From positions 2,232,501 through 2,296,500 of the forward strand of contig NZ_AP023247.1 in NCBI RefSeq assembly GCF_016756535.1: 64,000 nt of DNA, given 5' to 3'. Below, piece by piece: positions 42,995-52,650 of the stretch. Below the pieces are notes generated by a model. It did not search any database. It was not told the origin of the DNA and saw nothing but the letters and a program-made list of their open reading frames with translations. The translations under genes and the position numbers were made by a program. The stretch's first letter is position 1. Every line of letters starts with the position of its first letter. Source of the stretch: Mesorhizobium sp. 131-2-1 (GTDB lineage: Bacteria; Pseudomonadota; Alphaproteobacteria; Rhizobiales; Rhizobiaceae).

Positions 42995-45900
42995 CTACTG
43001 GCCAGGCCGCCCGGATTTGCCCGGCCGTCGCTTTTCACGACGAGCATCGGCCGGATCTTCGTAGGAACCGATGCCGGCGCGCTGACGGACAATTGGCTTG
43101 GGGTCGCGTTCCGTCGCGCCCCCCTCTGCCCTGCCGGGCAACTCTCCCACTAGGGGGGAGATCGGCTGCGGCTTCGCTGGCACTTTGCCCTCAACCGGCT
43201 TCTCGGTCCGGCGCACCGTCATCTCGTCCAGAGAGTTCTTCTTGAACAGCGGCTTGGTGGGCTCATCCGGAATGCCGAAGTCTGATCCGTGAGCCTCTTC
43301 GGCCGACTGCTTCTTGAACAGCGAGCGCGACACCGCGCCGGCCGGCGTCGGCATGTCGGTGCCCGGGCCCATGGCGTCGAGCGACGGCTTGCGGAAGAGG
43401 TTGGACCGGGCGGCTTTCGCCGCGTCTTCGGCGGCGCGTGCCTCATCGAGCTTGCGGAAACGCTCCTGCTCCTCCGCCGTACGATGTTTCGCCACGCCCT
43501 TGTTGTGCTTGCCCTTTTCGCGGCCCGAGGCGGGGCTTTGGCCTTCCACCTCGCGCGCCAGCGGATCGTCGGAGATCGCCAGTTCCATCTCGCGCAGCCG
43601 CTTGATCTCGTCGCGGATGCGGGCGGCCTTCTCGAAGTCGAGATTGGCGGCGGCGTCGCGCATCTGCTTGTCCAGCGCCTCGAGATGGGTTTTGAGATTG
43701 TTGCCCATCATCGCGCCGGCATCGTCAGTGAACTGCGAGATGTCGGCGCGGACGTGGTCCTTCTCGTAGACCGAATCCAGGATGTCGGCGATGCGCGACT
43801 TGACCGATTCCGGCGTGATGCCGTTGGCGGTGTTCCACTCCATCTGCTTCTCGCGGCGGCGGTTGGTCTCCGCCATTGCCCGCTCCATCGAGCCGGTGAT
43901 CTGGTCGGCATAGAGGATGACCTTGCCGTCGACGTTGCGGGCGGCGCGGCCGATGGTCTGGATCAGCGAGGTTTCCGAGCGCAGGAAACCCTCCTTGTCG
44001 GCATCGAGGATGGCGACGAAGCCGCATTCCGGAATGTCGAGCCCCTCGCGCAACAGGTTGATGCCGACCAGCACGTCGAAGGCGCCGAGGCGCAGGTCGC
44101 GCAGGATCTCGATGCGCTCCAGCGTGTCGATGTCGGAGTGCATGTAGCGGACGCGAATGCCGTTCTCATGCAGATATTCGGTGAGGTCCTCTGCCATGCG
44201 CTTGGTGAGCACCGTGACCAGCGTGCGGTAGCCGGCCTTGGTCGTCTCGCGGATCTCGCCGACGACATCGTCGACCTGGCTCTTGGCCGGGCGCACCTCG
44301 ACGGGCGGGTCGATCAGGCCGGTTGGGCGGATGACCTGCTCGGCGAAGACGCCGCCGGACTGCTCCAGTTCCCAGCCGCCGGGGGTCGCCGAAACGGCGA
44401 CCGACAGCGGACGCATGGCGTCCCATTCCTCGAAGCGCAGCGGCCGGTTGTCCATGCAGGACGGCAGGCGGAAACCGTACTCGGCCAACGTCGCCTTGCG
44501 ACGGAAGTCGCCGCGATACATGCCGCCGATCTGCGGCACGGTGACGTGGCTTTCGTCGATGAAGATCAGCGCGTTGTCGGGCACATATTCGAACAGCGTC
44601 GGCGGCGGATCGCCGGGCTGGCGGCCGGTCAGATAGCGCGAATAGTTCTCGATGCCGGCGCAGGAGCCGGTCGCCTCGAGCATCTCCAGGTCGAAGCGGG
44701 TGCGCTGCTCCAGGCGCTGCGCTTCCAGCAGACGGCCAGCCTTTTCAAGCTCTTGCAGCCGGTGCTTGAGCTCCTCCTTGATCGACTTGATGGCCTGATT
44801 CAAGGTCGGGCGCGGCGTCACATAGTGCGAATTGGCGTAGATCTTGACGCTCTTCAGCTCGCCGGTCTTCTGGCCGGTCAGCGGATCGAACTCGGTGATT
44901 GACTCGATCTCGTCGCCGAACAGCGAGATGCGCCAGGCGCGGTCTTCCAGGTGGGCCGGAAAGATCTCGATTGTGTCGCCGCGCACGCGGAACGAGCCGC
45001 GGACGAAATTGATGTCCTGGCGCTTATATTGCTGGGCGACGAGGTCGGCGAGCAGGGCGCGCTGGTCGAGCCGGTCGCCGATCTGCATCTGGAAGGTCAT
45101 CGCCGTGTAGGTCTCGACCGAGCCGATACCGTAGATGCAGGACACCGAGGCGACGATGATGACGTCGTCGCGTTCCAGCAGCGAACGCGTTGCCGAATGG
45201 CGCATGCGGTCGATCTGCTCGTTGATCGAGGATTCCTTCTCGATATAGGTGTCGGTCCGAGGAACATAGGCCTCGGGCTGGTAGTAGTCGTAGTAGGAGA
45301 CGAAATACTCGACCGCGTTCTCGGGGAAGAATTTCTTGAACTCGGCGTAGAGCTGCGCGGCCAGCGTCTTGTTCGGCGCCAGGATCAAAGCGGGGCGCTG
45401 CGTCTCCTCGATCACCTTGGCCATGGTAAAGGTCTTGCCGGAGCCGGTGACGCCGAGCAGCACCTGGGTGCGGTCGTTCTGGTCGACGCCCTCGACCAGA
45501 TCCTTGATCGCCGTCGGCTGATCGCCCGCCGGCTCGAAATCCGAGACCATCTTGATGGCGATGCCGCCTTCGGATTTTTCCGGCCGAGCAGGGCGGTGCG
45601 GCGTCCAAAGCTGGCCATCCTTGTGCAGCGGATTGCCGGACTCGATCAGCGCCGACAGCGCCGCCACCGTGGCGGTGACGCCGCCCGAGGAAACCGACTC
45701 GGCGTCCTCCAGACTGATGTCGAGGCCGGCCACCGGGTTGAGGCCGGCGGCCGTGCGTTCCTTCGCCGACGCAGCACCCCCCATCGACGTACCGCGCGCC
45801 GTGCGCCCGGGCGCGGAGGAGCGCTCGGGGATCTTCTTCGGCGTTTTTGTCTTCGGCTGTTTTTCCGCTTCCAGCTCGATCTGCCCGGCCCAATCGGCGA

Positions 45901-46072
45901 TCGAGCCGGTCAGCGGCGCGCCAGAGAATTGCGCCTGCGGCGCTTCGGCAAAGCCGCCGGGCTCGAGCGGTTCGGCGGCATCGAGGAATTCGGTCAGCGG
46001 GCTGCGCCGCTTCGGCGCGCCACGGTCGTCCTGCGCCTGCGACGGCGTTTTCTTTTCGGGGAGTTTGGCCAT
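42995..46072 (-). CDS. uvrB: Excinuclease ABC subunit UvrB with long N- and C-terminal extensions
   Basis: DNA damage-recognition helicase of nucleotide excision repair. Started at the ATG at 46070-46072 it has 1025 residues, against about 670 for E. coli UvrB. The first 173 residues are a charged, low-complexity extension; the family sequence begins at [14 protein letters not shown]. Walker A GVTGSGKT is at 207-214, the beta-hairpin [12 protein letters not shown] follows, then the helicase motifs IDESH and QTIGRAARN. The UVR domain ([21 protein letters not shown]) is intact. About 180 further residues of basic, repetitive sequence follow, with the recurring LF-KK/RK-S motif. Part of that tail is a translated palindromic repeat. 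Confidence 0.95.
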   Translation of the reverse strand: MAKLPEKKTPSQAQDDRGAPKRRSPLTEFLDAAEPLEPGGFAEAPQAQFSGAPLTGSIADWAGQIELEAEKQPKTKTPKKIPERSSAPGRTARGTSMGGAASAKERTAAGLNPVAGLDISLEDAESVSSGGVTATVAALSALIESGNPLHKDGQLWTPHRPARPEKSEGGIAIKMVSDFEPAGDQPTAIKDLVEGVDQNDRTQVLLGVTGSGKTFTMAKVIEETQRPALILAPNKTLAAQLYAEFKKFFPENAVEYFVSYYDYYQPEAYVPRTDTYIEKESSINEQIDRMRHSATRSLLERDDVIIVASVSCIYGIGSVETYTAMTFQMQIGDRLDQRALLADLVAQQYKRQDINFVRGSFRVRGDTIEIFPAHLEDRAWRISLFGDEIESITEFDPLTGQKTGELKSVKIYANSHYVTPRPTLNQAIKSIKEELKHRLQELEKAGRLLEAQRLEQRTRFDLEMLEATGSCAGIENYSRYLTGRQPGDPPPTLFEYVPDNALIFIDESHVTVPQIGGMYRGDFRRKATLAEYGFRLPSCMDNRPLRFEEWDAMRPLSVAVSATPGGWELEQSGGVFAEQVIRPTGLIDPPVEVRPAKSQVDDVVGEIRETTKAGYRTLVTVLTKRMAEDLTEYLHENGIRVRYMHSDIDTLERIEILRDLRLGAFDVLVGINLLREGLDIPECGFVAILDADKEGFLRSETSLIQTIGRAARNVDGKVILYADQITGSMERAMAETNRRREKQMEWNTANGITPESVKSRIADILDSVYEKDHVRADISQFTDDAGAMMGNNLKTHLEALDKQMRDAAANLDFEKAARIRDEIKRLREMELAISDDPLAREVEGQSPASGREKGKHNKGVAKHRTAEEQERFRKLDEARAAEDAAKAARSNLFRKPSLDAMGPGTDMPTPAGAVSRSLFKKQSAEEAHGSDFGIPDEPTKPLFKKNSLDEMTVRRTEKPVEGKVPAKPQPISPLVGELPGRAEGGATERDPKPIVRQRAGIGSYEDPADARREKRRPGKSGRPGQ
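43112..43165 (-). repeat. Palindromic element translated within the uvrB C-terminal tail
   Basis: The minus strand reads GATCTCCCCCCTAGTGGGAG, then GTTGCCCGGCAGGGCAGAGG and GGGGCGCGACGG. To my memory this closely matches a very common non-coding repeat between Mesorhizobium genes. Here it lies in frame and encodes roughly residues 970-987 ([18 protein letters not shown]), without disturbing the frame. Confidence 0.5.
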
Positions 46073-46185
46073 GGCCCGAATATGGGAGGACTCGCCCGAA
46101 ATGGAAAGAGCGGAGTGACGAGGCATGCGCCCGCCACCGATGCTGCTGACAGAAGGCTGTCAGGAGCGGTGTCGGGCCCATGCCC

Positions 46186-47436
46186 TCAATTGAACCACAG
46201 CGCGAAGGTCAGGAAGCCGGCGCCGCCGAACTCGCGCTGGATCTGATCGAAATCCTGGCTGGTCAGGATCCTGCCGTCCTCGAAGTAGGGCGCGATGGCC
46301 GGGCCGGTGATCGACAGCACCAGATCGAATGTCTTCGGCTCGTCGAAGAAGCGCTTCATGTTGATGCCTTTGCCGGTGATGCGGAAATGCGGCAGCAGCA
46401 CACGGCCCTCGAGCAGGTCCTCGGCCATATCGAGCGTGGCTAGCCAGGCCGTGACCTGTTCCTCGCCGACCTCGAGGCCGGTGAGCGGGTTTGGGCCCTT
46501 CTGCTGCGGGCCGGGCAGCCATTCGTGGTCGTTGTCGGTCTCGGCGCGGATCGCCTTCCAGTCCTCGCGCGACAGCCGGATCATCTCCAGCAGGTGGCGG
46601 CGCGCGGCCTGCCGCCGTTCCGGCTCGACCACCGGCCAATTGACGAGATGCACCAGCGAGATGAAATCGGCGAAGCGCCATTCCGAGGCAAAGATGGAGC
46701 CGCTCATGCCGCCGTCCGGCGGCACCAGCACGTCTTGCAGCGGCAGTTTCGCGCGCGGGAACAGCATGTGGAACGAGCCGTCGAACATGGTCTTGAAATC
46801 ATGCGCCAGCCAGAAATCGGCCTGCGCCATCAGGAACTCGGCGTAGCCCTGCAGCCAGTAGCCATCGGCGCGATCGAAGCGGAAGGTGAGTGACGGCGCT
46901 GGCCCGTCCGGCGCGCTGCCGCGCGAGAGCGCCGCCATGATCGCGGCGGCGCTCTCGTCCGGGGCGATATTGCCGTCCTCGTTGAGATCGATGCCGAGAC
47001 GAGTGAGGTCGATGACCATGCCGATATCGGCATCGGCCGGCACGGAGCCCAGGGTTGCGGCGGATTTCTCCAGCCGGTCGCGGAAAGCGACCAGTATGGC
47101 GCGGAACTCTTCGTAGGTGAGCGGCTCGGGATTGGGGTTGTCCGGCACGGGCAGCCGCATCAGCGGCAGCATGAAGGATTGCGGGCTTTCGAAACCGTGG
47201 CGATGCAGACCGTTGGCCAGGATCTCCAAAGCGGTGAAAAATTCGCCGGCGCCGGCGGCGTAGGCCGATGCCGGATCGCCGGGCGCGGCTGTCTCCAGCG
47301 CGGCCAGCGCGCTGTTGCGGTCGGCGACGGTTTTGGCCTCGAACAAGGCAGCGGAATCCGGGGCAGCGGCGCCGGTAGAGACAAGCGGCAGGAGCAGCAA
47401 GAGCGCTGATGCGGCAAGGCTCGACAATCGCTTCAT
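46186..47436 (-). CDS. Secreted protein of unknown function with an EF-hand-like loop
   Basis: A 416-residue exported protein. The signal peptide covers about residues 1-24 (ending VSTGAAA). A single 12-residue calcium-loop pattern, D150-L-N-E-D-G-N-I-A-P-D-E161, fits an EF-hand. The rest is globular, with repeated tryptophan-containing segments (GYAEFLMAQADFWLAH, SGSIFASEWRFADFISLVHL) and a C-terminal FDQIQREFGGAGFLTFALWFN. I do not recognise the family. It is divergent from the capA-like gene and downstream of nothing on its strand, so it is probably a single-gene unit. Confidence 0.7.
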   Translation of the reverse strand: MKRLSSLAASALLLLLPLVSTGAAAPDSAALFEAKTVADRNSALAALETAAPGDPASAYAAGAGEFFTALEILANGLHRHGFESPQSFMLPLMRLPVPDNPNPEPLTYEEFRAILVAFRDRLEKSAATLGSVPADADIGMVIDLTRLGIDLNEDGNIAPDESAAAIMAALSRGSAPDGPAPSLTFRFDRADGYWLQGYAEFLMAQADFWLAHDFKTMFDGSFHMLFPRAKLPLQDVLVPPDGGMSGSIFASEWRFADFISLVHLVNWPVVEPERRQAARRHLLEMIRLSREDWKAIRAETDNDHEWLPGPQQKGPNPLTGLEVGEEQVTAWLATLDMAEDLLEGRVLLPHFRITGKGINMKRFFDEPKTFDLVLSITGPAIAPYFEDGRILTSQDFDQIQREFGGAGFLTFALWFN

Positions 47437-47551
47437 GTGGTTCCTCCCGTCCGGTCTCCCATCGGCGACAATACACGGAATCGCGGCGCTTCGTCTGCTG
47501 CTTCCTCCTGCCGGGTAGACGGTCTACACAGGGCAAACGATTGAGCTTGGC

Positions 47552-48598
47552 GTGTCGAACTATCCGCTCTCCTACAAATTGTCCTGGCTGCCGCGTTTCC
47601 TGGGGCCATCGCTCGGCGGCGATGCCCGAGGTTTTGCGCCACAGGCCGCGACCCTGATCGAGCCGTCGCCAGCGCGGAAGGTGCGGCTGGCCTTCATCGG
47701 CGACATCTCGGCCGTCGCCAACCGCATCGCGCCGGAGTGCGATCCGGCCGTCGCGGCGCTGCTCGCCTCAGCCGACCTGGTGGTCGGCAATTGCGAAAGC
47801 CCCGTCGTCGAGCGGCCGCACGCGGTGGTGGGCACAAGGCTTGGCACGCACCATGCAATGACGGAACGCTTTCTCGCCGACGCCTTGGCGGCAGCCGGCA
47901 TTGCCCGTGAAAAACTCGTCCTGTCGTTGGCCAACAACCATGTGCTCGACCAGGGCGTGGCGGGTTTCGAGGAGACCGTACGGGCGCTGAAGCGGCTTGG
48001 CATCCGCACGATCGGCACCGTTGCGAAGCGGCCGGTCGAGCGGTTCGCGGCGGGACCGCTGAGCATAGGCCTTTTCGCCTTCACGCAGTGGCGCAATGCC
48101 GATGCCGCGCTGTTCGCGAGTCGCGTGTCGATGCGAAGCGATCCGGGGCCGCGCGATGCCGTAGGGAGCGTCGATCTCGTCTGCGCCGTGCCGCATTGGG
48201 GCTGGGAGTTCCGGCATTTTCCAAGACCGGAGACACGGGCGCTGGCCAGGCAGCTGGCCGGGCAAGGCGTCGGGCTGATCGCCGGGCATCATGCCCATGT
48301 CGTGCAGCCGGTAGAGCGGATCGGCAAGACGCTTGTCGCCTATGGGCTCGGTGATTTTCTCGGCACCGCCTTTGCCCGCCAGCCATGGCCTGGCCGCATC
48401 GGCTCCATTCTCGCCGTCGATGTCAGCGCCGACCTCGGCATGCGAGGGGCCATAGCCGCCTACCGGCTGCATCCCTTCATGCGGCAGCGCGTCGGCGACC
48501 GTGAGCGGCTGGTCCCCGTGGAAATGCTCAAGGGCCGGCTGCGCGGCAAGGTCGAGGGCCGGCTGAAGGCGATTTTCGGCGACCCCGCCGAGGCCTGA
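47552..48598 (+). CDS. CapA family protein
   Basis: A 348-residue metallophosphatase-like protein of the PGA_cap (CapA) family. The likely start is the GTG at 47552. Family features are LAFIGDISAVANRIAPECD, DLVVGNCESPVV, SLANNHVLDQGVAGFEETVRAL, PHWGWEFRHFPRPETRALARQL and GLIAGHHAHVVQPVERIGKTLVAYGLGDFLG, including the metal-binding aspartate, asparagine and histidines. CapA takes part in poly-gamma-glutamate capsule export in Bacillus; in most proteobacteria the role is unknown. No capB or capC is present, and there is no clear signal peptide. Confidence 0.85.
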   Translation: MSNYPLSYKLSWLPRFLGPSLGGDARGFAPQAATLIEPSPARKVRLAFIGDISAVANRIAPECDPAVAALLASADLVVGNCESPVVERPHAVVGTRLGTHHAMTERFLADALAAAGIAREKLVLSLANNHVLDQGVAGFEETVRALKRLGIRTIGTVAKRPVERFAAGPLSIGLFAFTQWRNADAALFASRVSMRSDPGPRDAVGSVDLVCAVPHWGWEFRHFPRPETRALARQLAGQGVGLIAGHHAHVVQPVERIGKTLVAYGLGDFLGTAFARQPWPGRIGSILAVDVSADLGMRGAIAAYRLHPFMRQRVGDRERLVPVEMLKGRLRGKVEGRLKAIFGDPAEA

Positions 48599-48662
48599 CG
48601 ACTTTTGCGCAAAAGCCGCTATCATGGCCGCACGAGGCACAGTTTCTGCGGTGGGGGCGGCA

Positions 48663-49634
48663 ATGGAAGCGGCGGACTTCATGCCGAGCGAGGCGGTGAT
48701 CGCCGGCATCAGGAAAGACATCGAGGCCTATGAGGCGAGGCGGGCATCGACCTACCGGCGGGTCCGCTGGCGGGTGCCGTTGTTCGTCGGCCCAGTGTTG
48801 GTCTTCGTGGCGCTTGTGGCCTGGCTGTTCAACAAGGTCGCCGATCCCAATGAGCAATGGTTCTCGACGCCGCACGTCTTCCTCTACATCGGCGGCTTCG
48901 TGTTCGCGGCGATACTCTATTTCCAGGCAATGACACCTGCAACCAGACTGCAGCAATCGTTCCGCGACACGCTCTTGCCGATGATCTTCGGCTTCGTGCG
49001 GGACGTGCGCTACCAGCATGGCGTTCGGCCGAATTCCTTCGACCGGCTGCCGACCGAGACTGTCGGGGCGTTCAACCGGCAAAGCTTCGACGACATCATA
49101 GCGGGTCGCTACGAGGATTTTCCCTTCGAACTCTACGAGGCGAAGCTCACGGTAGGATCCGGCAAGAGCGAGCAAACGGTCTTCAAGGGCGTCGTCGTTG
49201 CCTTTGAAACCGTCGAGCCGTTTCCCGGCATCCTGGTTGCGGCACGCAAGGCCGGCAAAGTGGTGGGTTTCTTCCGCAGCATGTTCTCCGGCAAGCTGCA
49301 GGAACTGGCCAGCGGCGTGCCGGAGCTCGACGCGACCTACGAGTTCCGCACCGACAATCTTGACGCGGCGAGGCCGTTGGTTACCGGGCGCCTCGCCAGT
49401 GCGCTGACCTGGCTCGGCGAGACATGGCCGCACGACCAGGCCCGCGTCGCGCTCAACGGCAGCGACGGTTTCCTGCTCATGCCGCGAAGCAAGGACTTCT
49501 TCGAGCTGCCGGACATCTCGGTGCCGATCGACTACCAGAGCCACATCGCGCCGATGATCGCCGATCTCGGCGCGATGCTGGCGACGGCGTCGCTGGTGCG
49601 CAAGGTCGGCGCGCCGGACGAGGCTGCTGGCTAG
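48663..49634 (+). CDS. DUF3137 domain membrane protein
   Basis: A 323-residue protein from the ATG at 48663; an ATG at 48624 is also possible. Two membrane helices (VPLFVGPVLVFVALVAWLFN and VFLYIGGFVFAAILYFQAM) lie at about 40-85, after a short cytoplasmic N-terminus. The remainder is a soluble domain with SFDDIIAGRYEDFPFELYEAKL, TVFKGVVVAFE and DFFELPDISVPIDYQSH, typical of DUF3137 (related to Galanin-like proteins). Function is unknown. It follows capA after 64 bp and probably shares its transcript. Confidence 0.8.
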   Translation: MEAADFMPSEAVIAGIRKDIEAYEARRASTYRRVRWRVPLFVGPVLVFVALVAWLFNKVADPNEQWFSTPHVFLYIGGFVFAAILYFQAMTPATRLQQSFRDTLLPMIFGFVRDVRYQHGVRPNSFDRLPTETVGAFNRQSFDDIIAGRYEDFPFELYEAKLTVGSGKSEQTVFKGVVVAFETVEPFPGILVAARKAGKVVGFFRSMFSGKLQELASGVPELDATYEFRTDNLDAARPLVTGRLASALTWLGETWPHDQARVALNGSDGFLLMPRSKDFFELPDISVPIDYQSHIAPMIADLGAMLATASLVRKVGAPDEAAG

Positions 49635-49637
49635 CTC

Positions 49638-50132
49638 TCAGCAGTCGAAGCCGTAATTGCTGCGCAAATCATCCGCATCCTGCGCGGACATCTTCTTCAG
49701 CATGACGCAAACGGTGTAGCTGCCGACCTGATGGCCGTTCCTGGTGTAGCCCCAGTCGGAAATGTCGTCGCGGGAGAATTCGATATACTGGCCGAAGGCG
49801 ACATTGCGGACCAGCTCAGGCTCGTTGGCCAGGATGCCGGCAAACCCGGTGGCGGTGCGCTTGAAGGGGATGACCCAGAAATGCTCCGTCGCATCTCCGT
49901 CGACGATCTTCACCTTCAGCTTGAATCTGTCGGTTCCCGGCGGCGGTGCTGCGGACAAGGCAAGGAAGTCGTCCAGGGTGGCCCGGGCCTGTTCTATCGC
50001 CGCCGTCATCTCCGGATCGTCCGCGGCGACGGCCACGGTCTTGTCACCGGCCTGGTCGGCGCTTTGCGCCTGAACACCAGCGGGAGCAAGCGCCAGCATC
50101 ACGGATAACGCAGCTCGGATTGTGAACTTCAT
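49638..50132 (-). CDS. Secreted DUF2314 (YegJ-like) protein
   Basis: A 164-residue exported protein started at the ATG at 50130-50132. The signal peptide covers about residues 1-22 (ending GVQAQ). The conserved block HFWVIPFKRTATGFAGILANEPE followed by GQYIEFSRDDISDWGYTRNG and VGSYTVCVML is the DUF2314 pattern. The function of the family is not known. Two cysteines (within YTVCVML and at the C-terminus) could form a disulfide in the periplasm. It is convergent with the DUF3137 gene, with stop codons 3 bp apart. Confidence 0.8.
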   Translation of the reverse strand: MKFTIRAALSVMLALAPAGVQAQSADQAGDKTVAVAADDPEMTAAIEQARATLDDFLALSAAPPPGTDRFKLKVKIVDGDATEHFWVIPFKRTATGFAGILANEPELVRNVAFGQYIEFSRDDISDWGYTRNGHQVGSYTVCVMLKKMSAQDADDLRSNYGFDC

Positions 50133-50187
50133 GCGATGCCCCCTCCGCCCCGGAAGGTCGGCATCATCATGCATCAAGTCCCGGTTT

Positions 50188-50445
50188 TCAACCGAAGCGC
50201 AGCTTCATGCCGAGGATGGCGATCACGAACAGGAAGGTGACGCCATTGGCAAGGATGACCGGCCAGGAGCCGATCAGCAGGCCGTAAAGCGTCCACAAGA
50301 AGACGCCGGTGGCGATCGAGCCGGTGGCGAACAGCGAGATGTCGCCGGCGCGGCGTTCGCGAGCGACCTTGGCGACCTGCGGAATCCAGCCGAGCGTGGT
50401 GATGAGTGCGGCAAACGCGCCGATGATTTCAATTGCGGGATGCAA
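50188..50445 (-). CDS. SemiSWEET-type sugar transporter
   Basis: A small protein of about 85 residues with three membrane helices, the size of a SemiSWEET half-transporter. The PQ motif is present in LITTLGWIPQVAKVARERRAG, followed by DISLFATGSIATGVFLWTLYGL and a third helix VILANGVTFLFVIAILGMKL. SemiSWEETs act as dimers and move mono- or disaccharides down a gradient. The start is uncertain: I take the TTG at 50443-50445, but the frame is open to 50535 and no strong ribosome binding site is seen. Confidence 0.8.
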   Translation of the reverse strand: MHPAIEIIGAFAALITTLGWIPQVAKVARERRAGDISLFATGSIATGVFLWTLYGLLIGSWPVILANGVTFLFVIAILGMKLRFG

Positions 50446-50577
50446 GGTGGGGACTTTCGAGCAAGCACCTGATGTGCGGTGCGTCCTATGGCAGATCGAT
50501 CGAACTCTGGGAAGCCGTCGATTCGGCTGGACCAATCAAACGAAGCGGGGCGCAGGGGGGCGCCCAGCTTTGAGCGG

Positions 50578-51090
50578 TTACAGTCCGCTCGGCACGATCC
50601 CGGCCAACCAGTCCGCCGAACGTTTCGCCATGCCGACCGTCGCTGACGCGGCGCGGCTGAGGTCGGTCTTGACCACGGCGTAGCCGGCCTTGGTGCGGTA
50701 GAGCACCGCGCTGCCGCCATTGACCGCAGCTTCATAGGCGACCGGTTTCGCGGCTTCGGTTTCCGCTACCGTCGCCGGCGAGCCGACGGGGACGCTGGGG
50801 CGGTGGCTGAGCTCGGGCGGCAGTGGATCGACCGTGACCTGCCTGGGCGTAAGTTCGGGCTTCGACGCCGTCGCCGCGAGCTCGGAGGAGGACGACGAGC
50901 CCTTGGCTCGGCAGATGCCGGAGACCAGCGGATAGTCGAAATTGCGCTCGTGCAGCATCTGGCTTTTCATCGCCGCTTCGCAATCGGCGATCGTCGCCCA
51001 TTTGGCCGGCGTCTCGCCGATATATTCGCAAAGCTTGGCGTCGCAGTCGCAGCCGACGATGGTCATGGCGACAAGGGCGGTCTTGATCAC
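50578..51090 (-). CDS. Uncharacterised protein with a cysteine-rich N-terminus
   Basis: A protein of about 170 residues from the GTG at 51088-51090, which has AAGGAC upstream; a TTG at 51115-51117 would add nine residues. The N-terminus is a short hydrophobic stretch followed by VGCDCDAKLCEYIG with three closely spaced cysteines. WATIADCEAAMKSQM and SGICRAKG contain two more. A proline/threonine-rich linker leads to a small C-terminal domain with an alternating hydrophobic pattern. It may be an exported protein, but I do not recognise a family. It lies upstream of the SemiSWEET gene, with 132 bp between. Confidence 0.55.
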   Translation of the reverse strand: MIKTALVAMTIVGCDCDAKLCEYIGETPAKWATIADCEAAMKSQMLHERNFDYPLVSGICRAKGSSSSSELAATASKPELTPRQVTVDPLPPELSHRPSVPVGSPATVAETEAAKPVAYEAAVNGGSAVLYRTKAGYAVVKTDLSRAASATVGMAKRSADWLAGIVPSGL

Positions 51091-51212
51091 GGTCTTGTCC
51101 TTCGGATTCGTTCCCAAATGATCAGTCGCCGGGGAACAAGGCGGGATTTGGCCGCGATTGTGAATTGTGCGTGACGGAATGTTTCCGAGGCCCCGGCTGT
51201 GACCGAAAAGCC

Positions 51213-52328
51213 TCAGCCTTCGTAGACGTGCTCAAGCCTGGCGCCGGACTTGATCAGTGCCGGCAGCACTATGTGCAGCTTGCGCACGGCGATCGTCAGG
51301 CCGGTGCGGCGCGTGTCCGGATCGGCCGGGAGCGGATAGCTGAACAGGGTTCGCGTCCCTTCCGGCGCGGCGACCTCGGCTGGCGAAAGCACGGTGAGCA
51401 TGATCTCGTCATTGCCGCCGATCTCGACGAAGGACACGCCCTTCTCGATCAGGCGCGGGATCATCTCGGTGAGCGGCTGGCCGGGCCTGGTGACGAAGAC
51501 AGTGCCATCGGCGCCGAAATCATGCTCGAGCAAAGTGTCCGGCTCGTTGCGCGTCGCCTCGCCGACCGGCCCCTTGGCCCAGACATGGATGCCGGCTGGA
51601 TCGGAGGCGGGGGCGAAGGCCACGCCGACGAACCCTGCATAGGCCTGCTTGACGGTGTCGGCGAGGCCGTAGGCGAGTTTGCGCTCACCGCTGCGGACGG
51701 CGCCGTCGCCGGGCGCCGGCTGGACGCCGAACAGTCCGGCTCGCTTTTCGGCATAGGGGAATCGGTACCACGGCGCCCGGTCGAGGAAGCTGGCGTATTC
51801 GCTTGCCATCCTGGCCTGGTAGTTGTCGGTGGCGGTGCGCTTGCCGGCGATCGCCTCGGTGATGCGGCCGACCGTGTTCTCATAGGCCCATTGCAGCGCC
51901 TGCTCGATCGTCTGGCTGGTGCCGGTGATGACAGGCATCCGGTGATCGGCGATGTTGAGCTTGCCCGGGCTGGCTCGGATCATCGTCGCATAGTCCTGCC
52001 AGAAGCGGCCGATATAGGACCAGTAGGGAAAGCCGCTCGGCTGGTTCCTGTCGACGAAGCCGGCATAGTCGCGGGCGGTGTAGACGCCTGTCCATTGCGG
52101 GTAGGCGAGATAGGTCGCTTGCCGCGGCCGCTGGTAGCCGGGGATCTCCGCGCGGACCTTTTCGGCAAGCGGCTTCGGCGGAGCGCCGTCGGCGACGCCC
52201 GGCAAGGGCGCGAGTGAGGATGTGGTCAGGAAACCGTAGGCCAGTCCGACCACCGGGACCAGCACGACGATGACGGCCAGCCAGAGGATCGTCTTGACGA
52301 TGCGCCTCAGCCAGCGGAACAGGAACAT
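51213..52328 (-). CDS. Membrane-anchored protein of unknown function
   Basis: A 371-residue protein. A membrane helix (TILWLAVIVVLVPVVGLAYGFL) at about 13-34 after a basic N-terminus anchors a large periplasmic domain. It has many aromatic residues (YLAYPQWTGVYTARDYAGFV, FPYWSYIGRFWQDYATMIRA) and a C-terminal half rich in beta strands. I know of similar uncharacterised proteins in rhizobia, but no function. No partners are obvious; the neighbours are also uncharacterised envelope genes. Confidence 0.7.
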   Translation of the reverse strand: MFLFRWLRRIVKTILWLAVIVVLVPVVGLAYGFLTTSSLAPLPGVADGAPPKPLAEKVRAEIPGYQRPRQATYLAYPQWTGVYTARDYAGFVDRNQPSGFPYWSYIGRFWQDYATMIRASPGKLNIADHRMPVITGTSQTIEQALQWAYENTVGRITEAIAGKRTATDNYQARMASEYASFLDRAPWYRFPYAEKRAGLFGVQPAPGDGAVRSGERKLAYGLADTVKQAYAGFVGVAFAPASDPAGIHVWAKGPVGEATRNEPDTLLEHDFGADGTVFVTRPGQPLTEMIPRLIEKGVSFVEIGGNDEIMLTVLSPAEVAAPEGTRTLFSYPLPADPDTRRTGLTIAVRKLHIVLPALIKSGARLEHVYEG

Positions 52329-52604
52329 GGCCGGTCAGGCCGTAGCGAAGGGGTCGTGGCTGCGCCTTGCTCGCCATGGCCGCGAGAACCACGGCCGCCC
52401 CGGCGCAAGGGCGATGGCAGGCCTCCAGGACAGCGTCATGAAGCATCCCCCTTCAATCGACATGGAACGTTAGCCGATTCCGGCGCTCGTTGCAGCCCAT
52501 GGGTATGGCTGAAAGACGCGCGGGCGAGTTGAGGCCGACGAAAGATGCGCCGCACCGTTCGACGGCAAGGCGCGTGGGGACCGAAGGCCGCGAAGGGATA
52601 GCCC

Positions 52605-52639
52605 AAAAAACAGTCGGCGCTGGGATTTCTCCCAGCGCC
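52605..52639 (-). terminator. Terminator of the decayed HU-like gene
   Basis: Perfect 10-bp stem GGCGCTGGGA / TCCCAGCGCC with a 4-nt loop, followed on the minus strand by GACTGTTTTTTGGG. It lies just after the TGA of the remnant frame at 52651-52797. Confidence 0.8.
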
Positions 52640-52650
52640 TCCCTGTCAGA

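Noticed and set aside
43289..44902. A 537-codon open frame on the plus strand inside uvrB
   Set aside because: It is a mirror frame of uvrB, which has all helicase motifs in the correct strand. Its product is composed of GDE/HR-rich low-complexity sequence without family features. High-GC genes commonly leave long open antisense frames.
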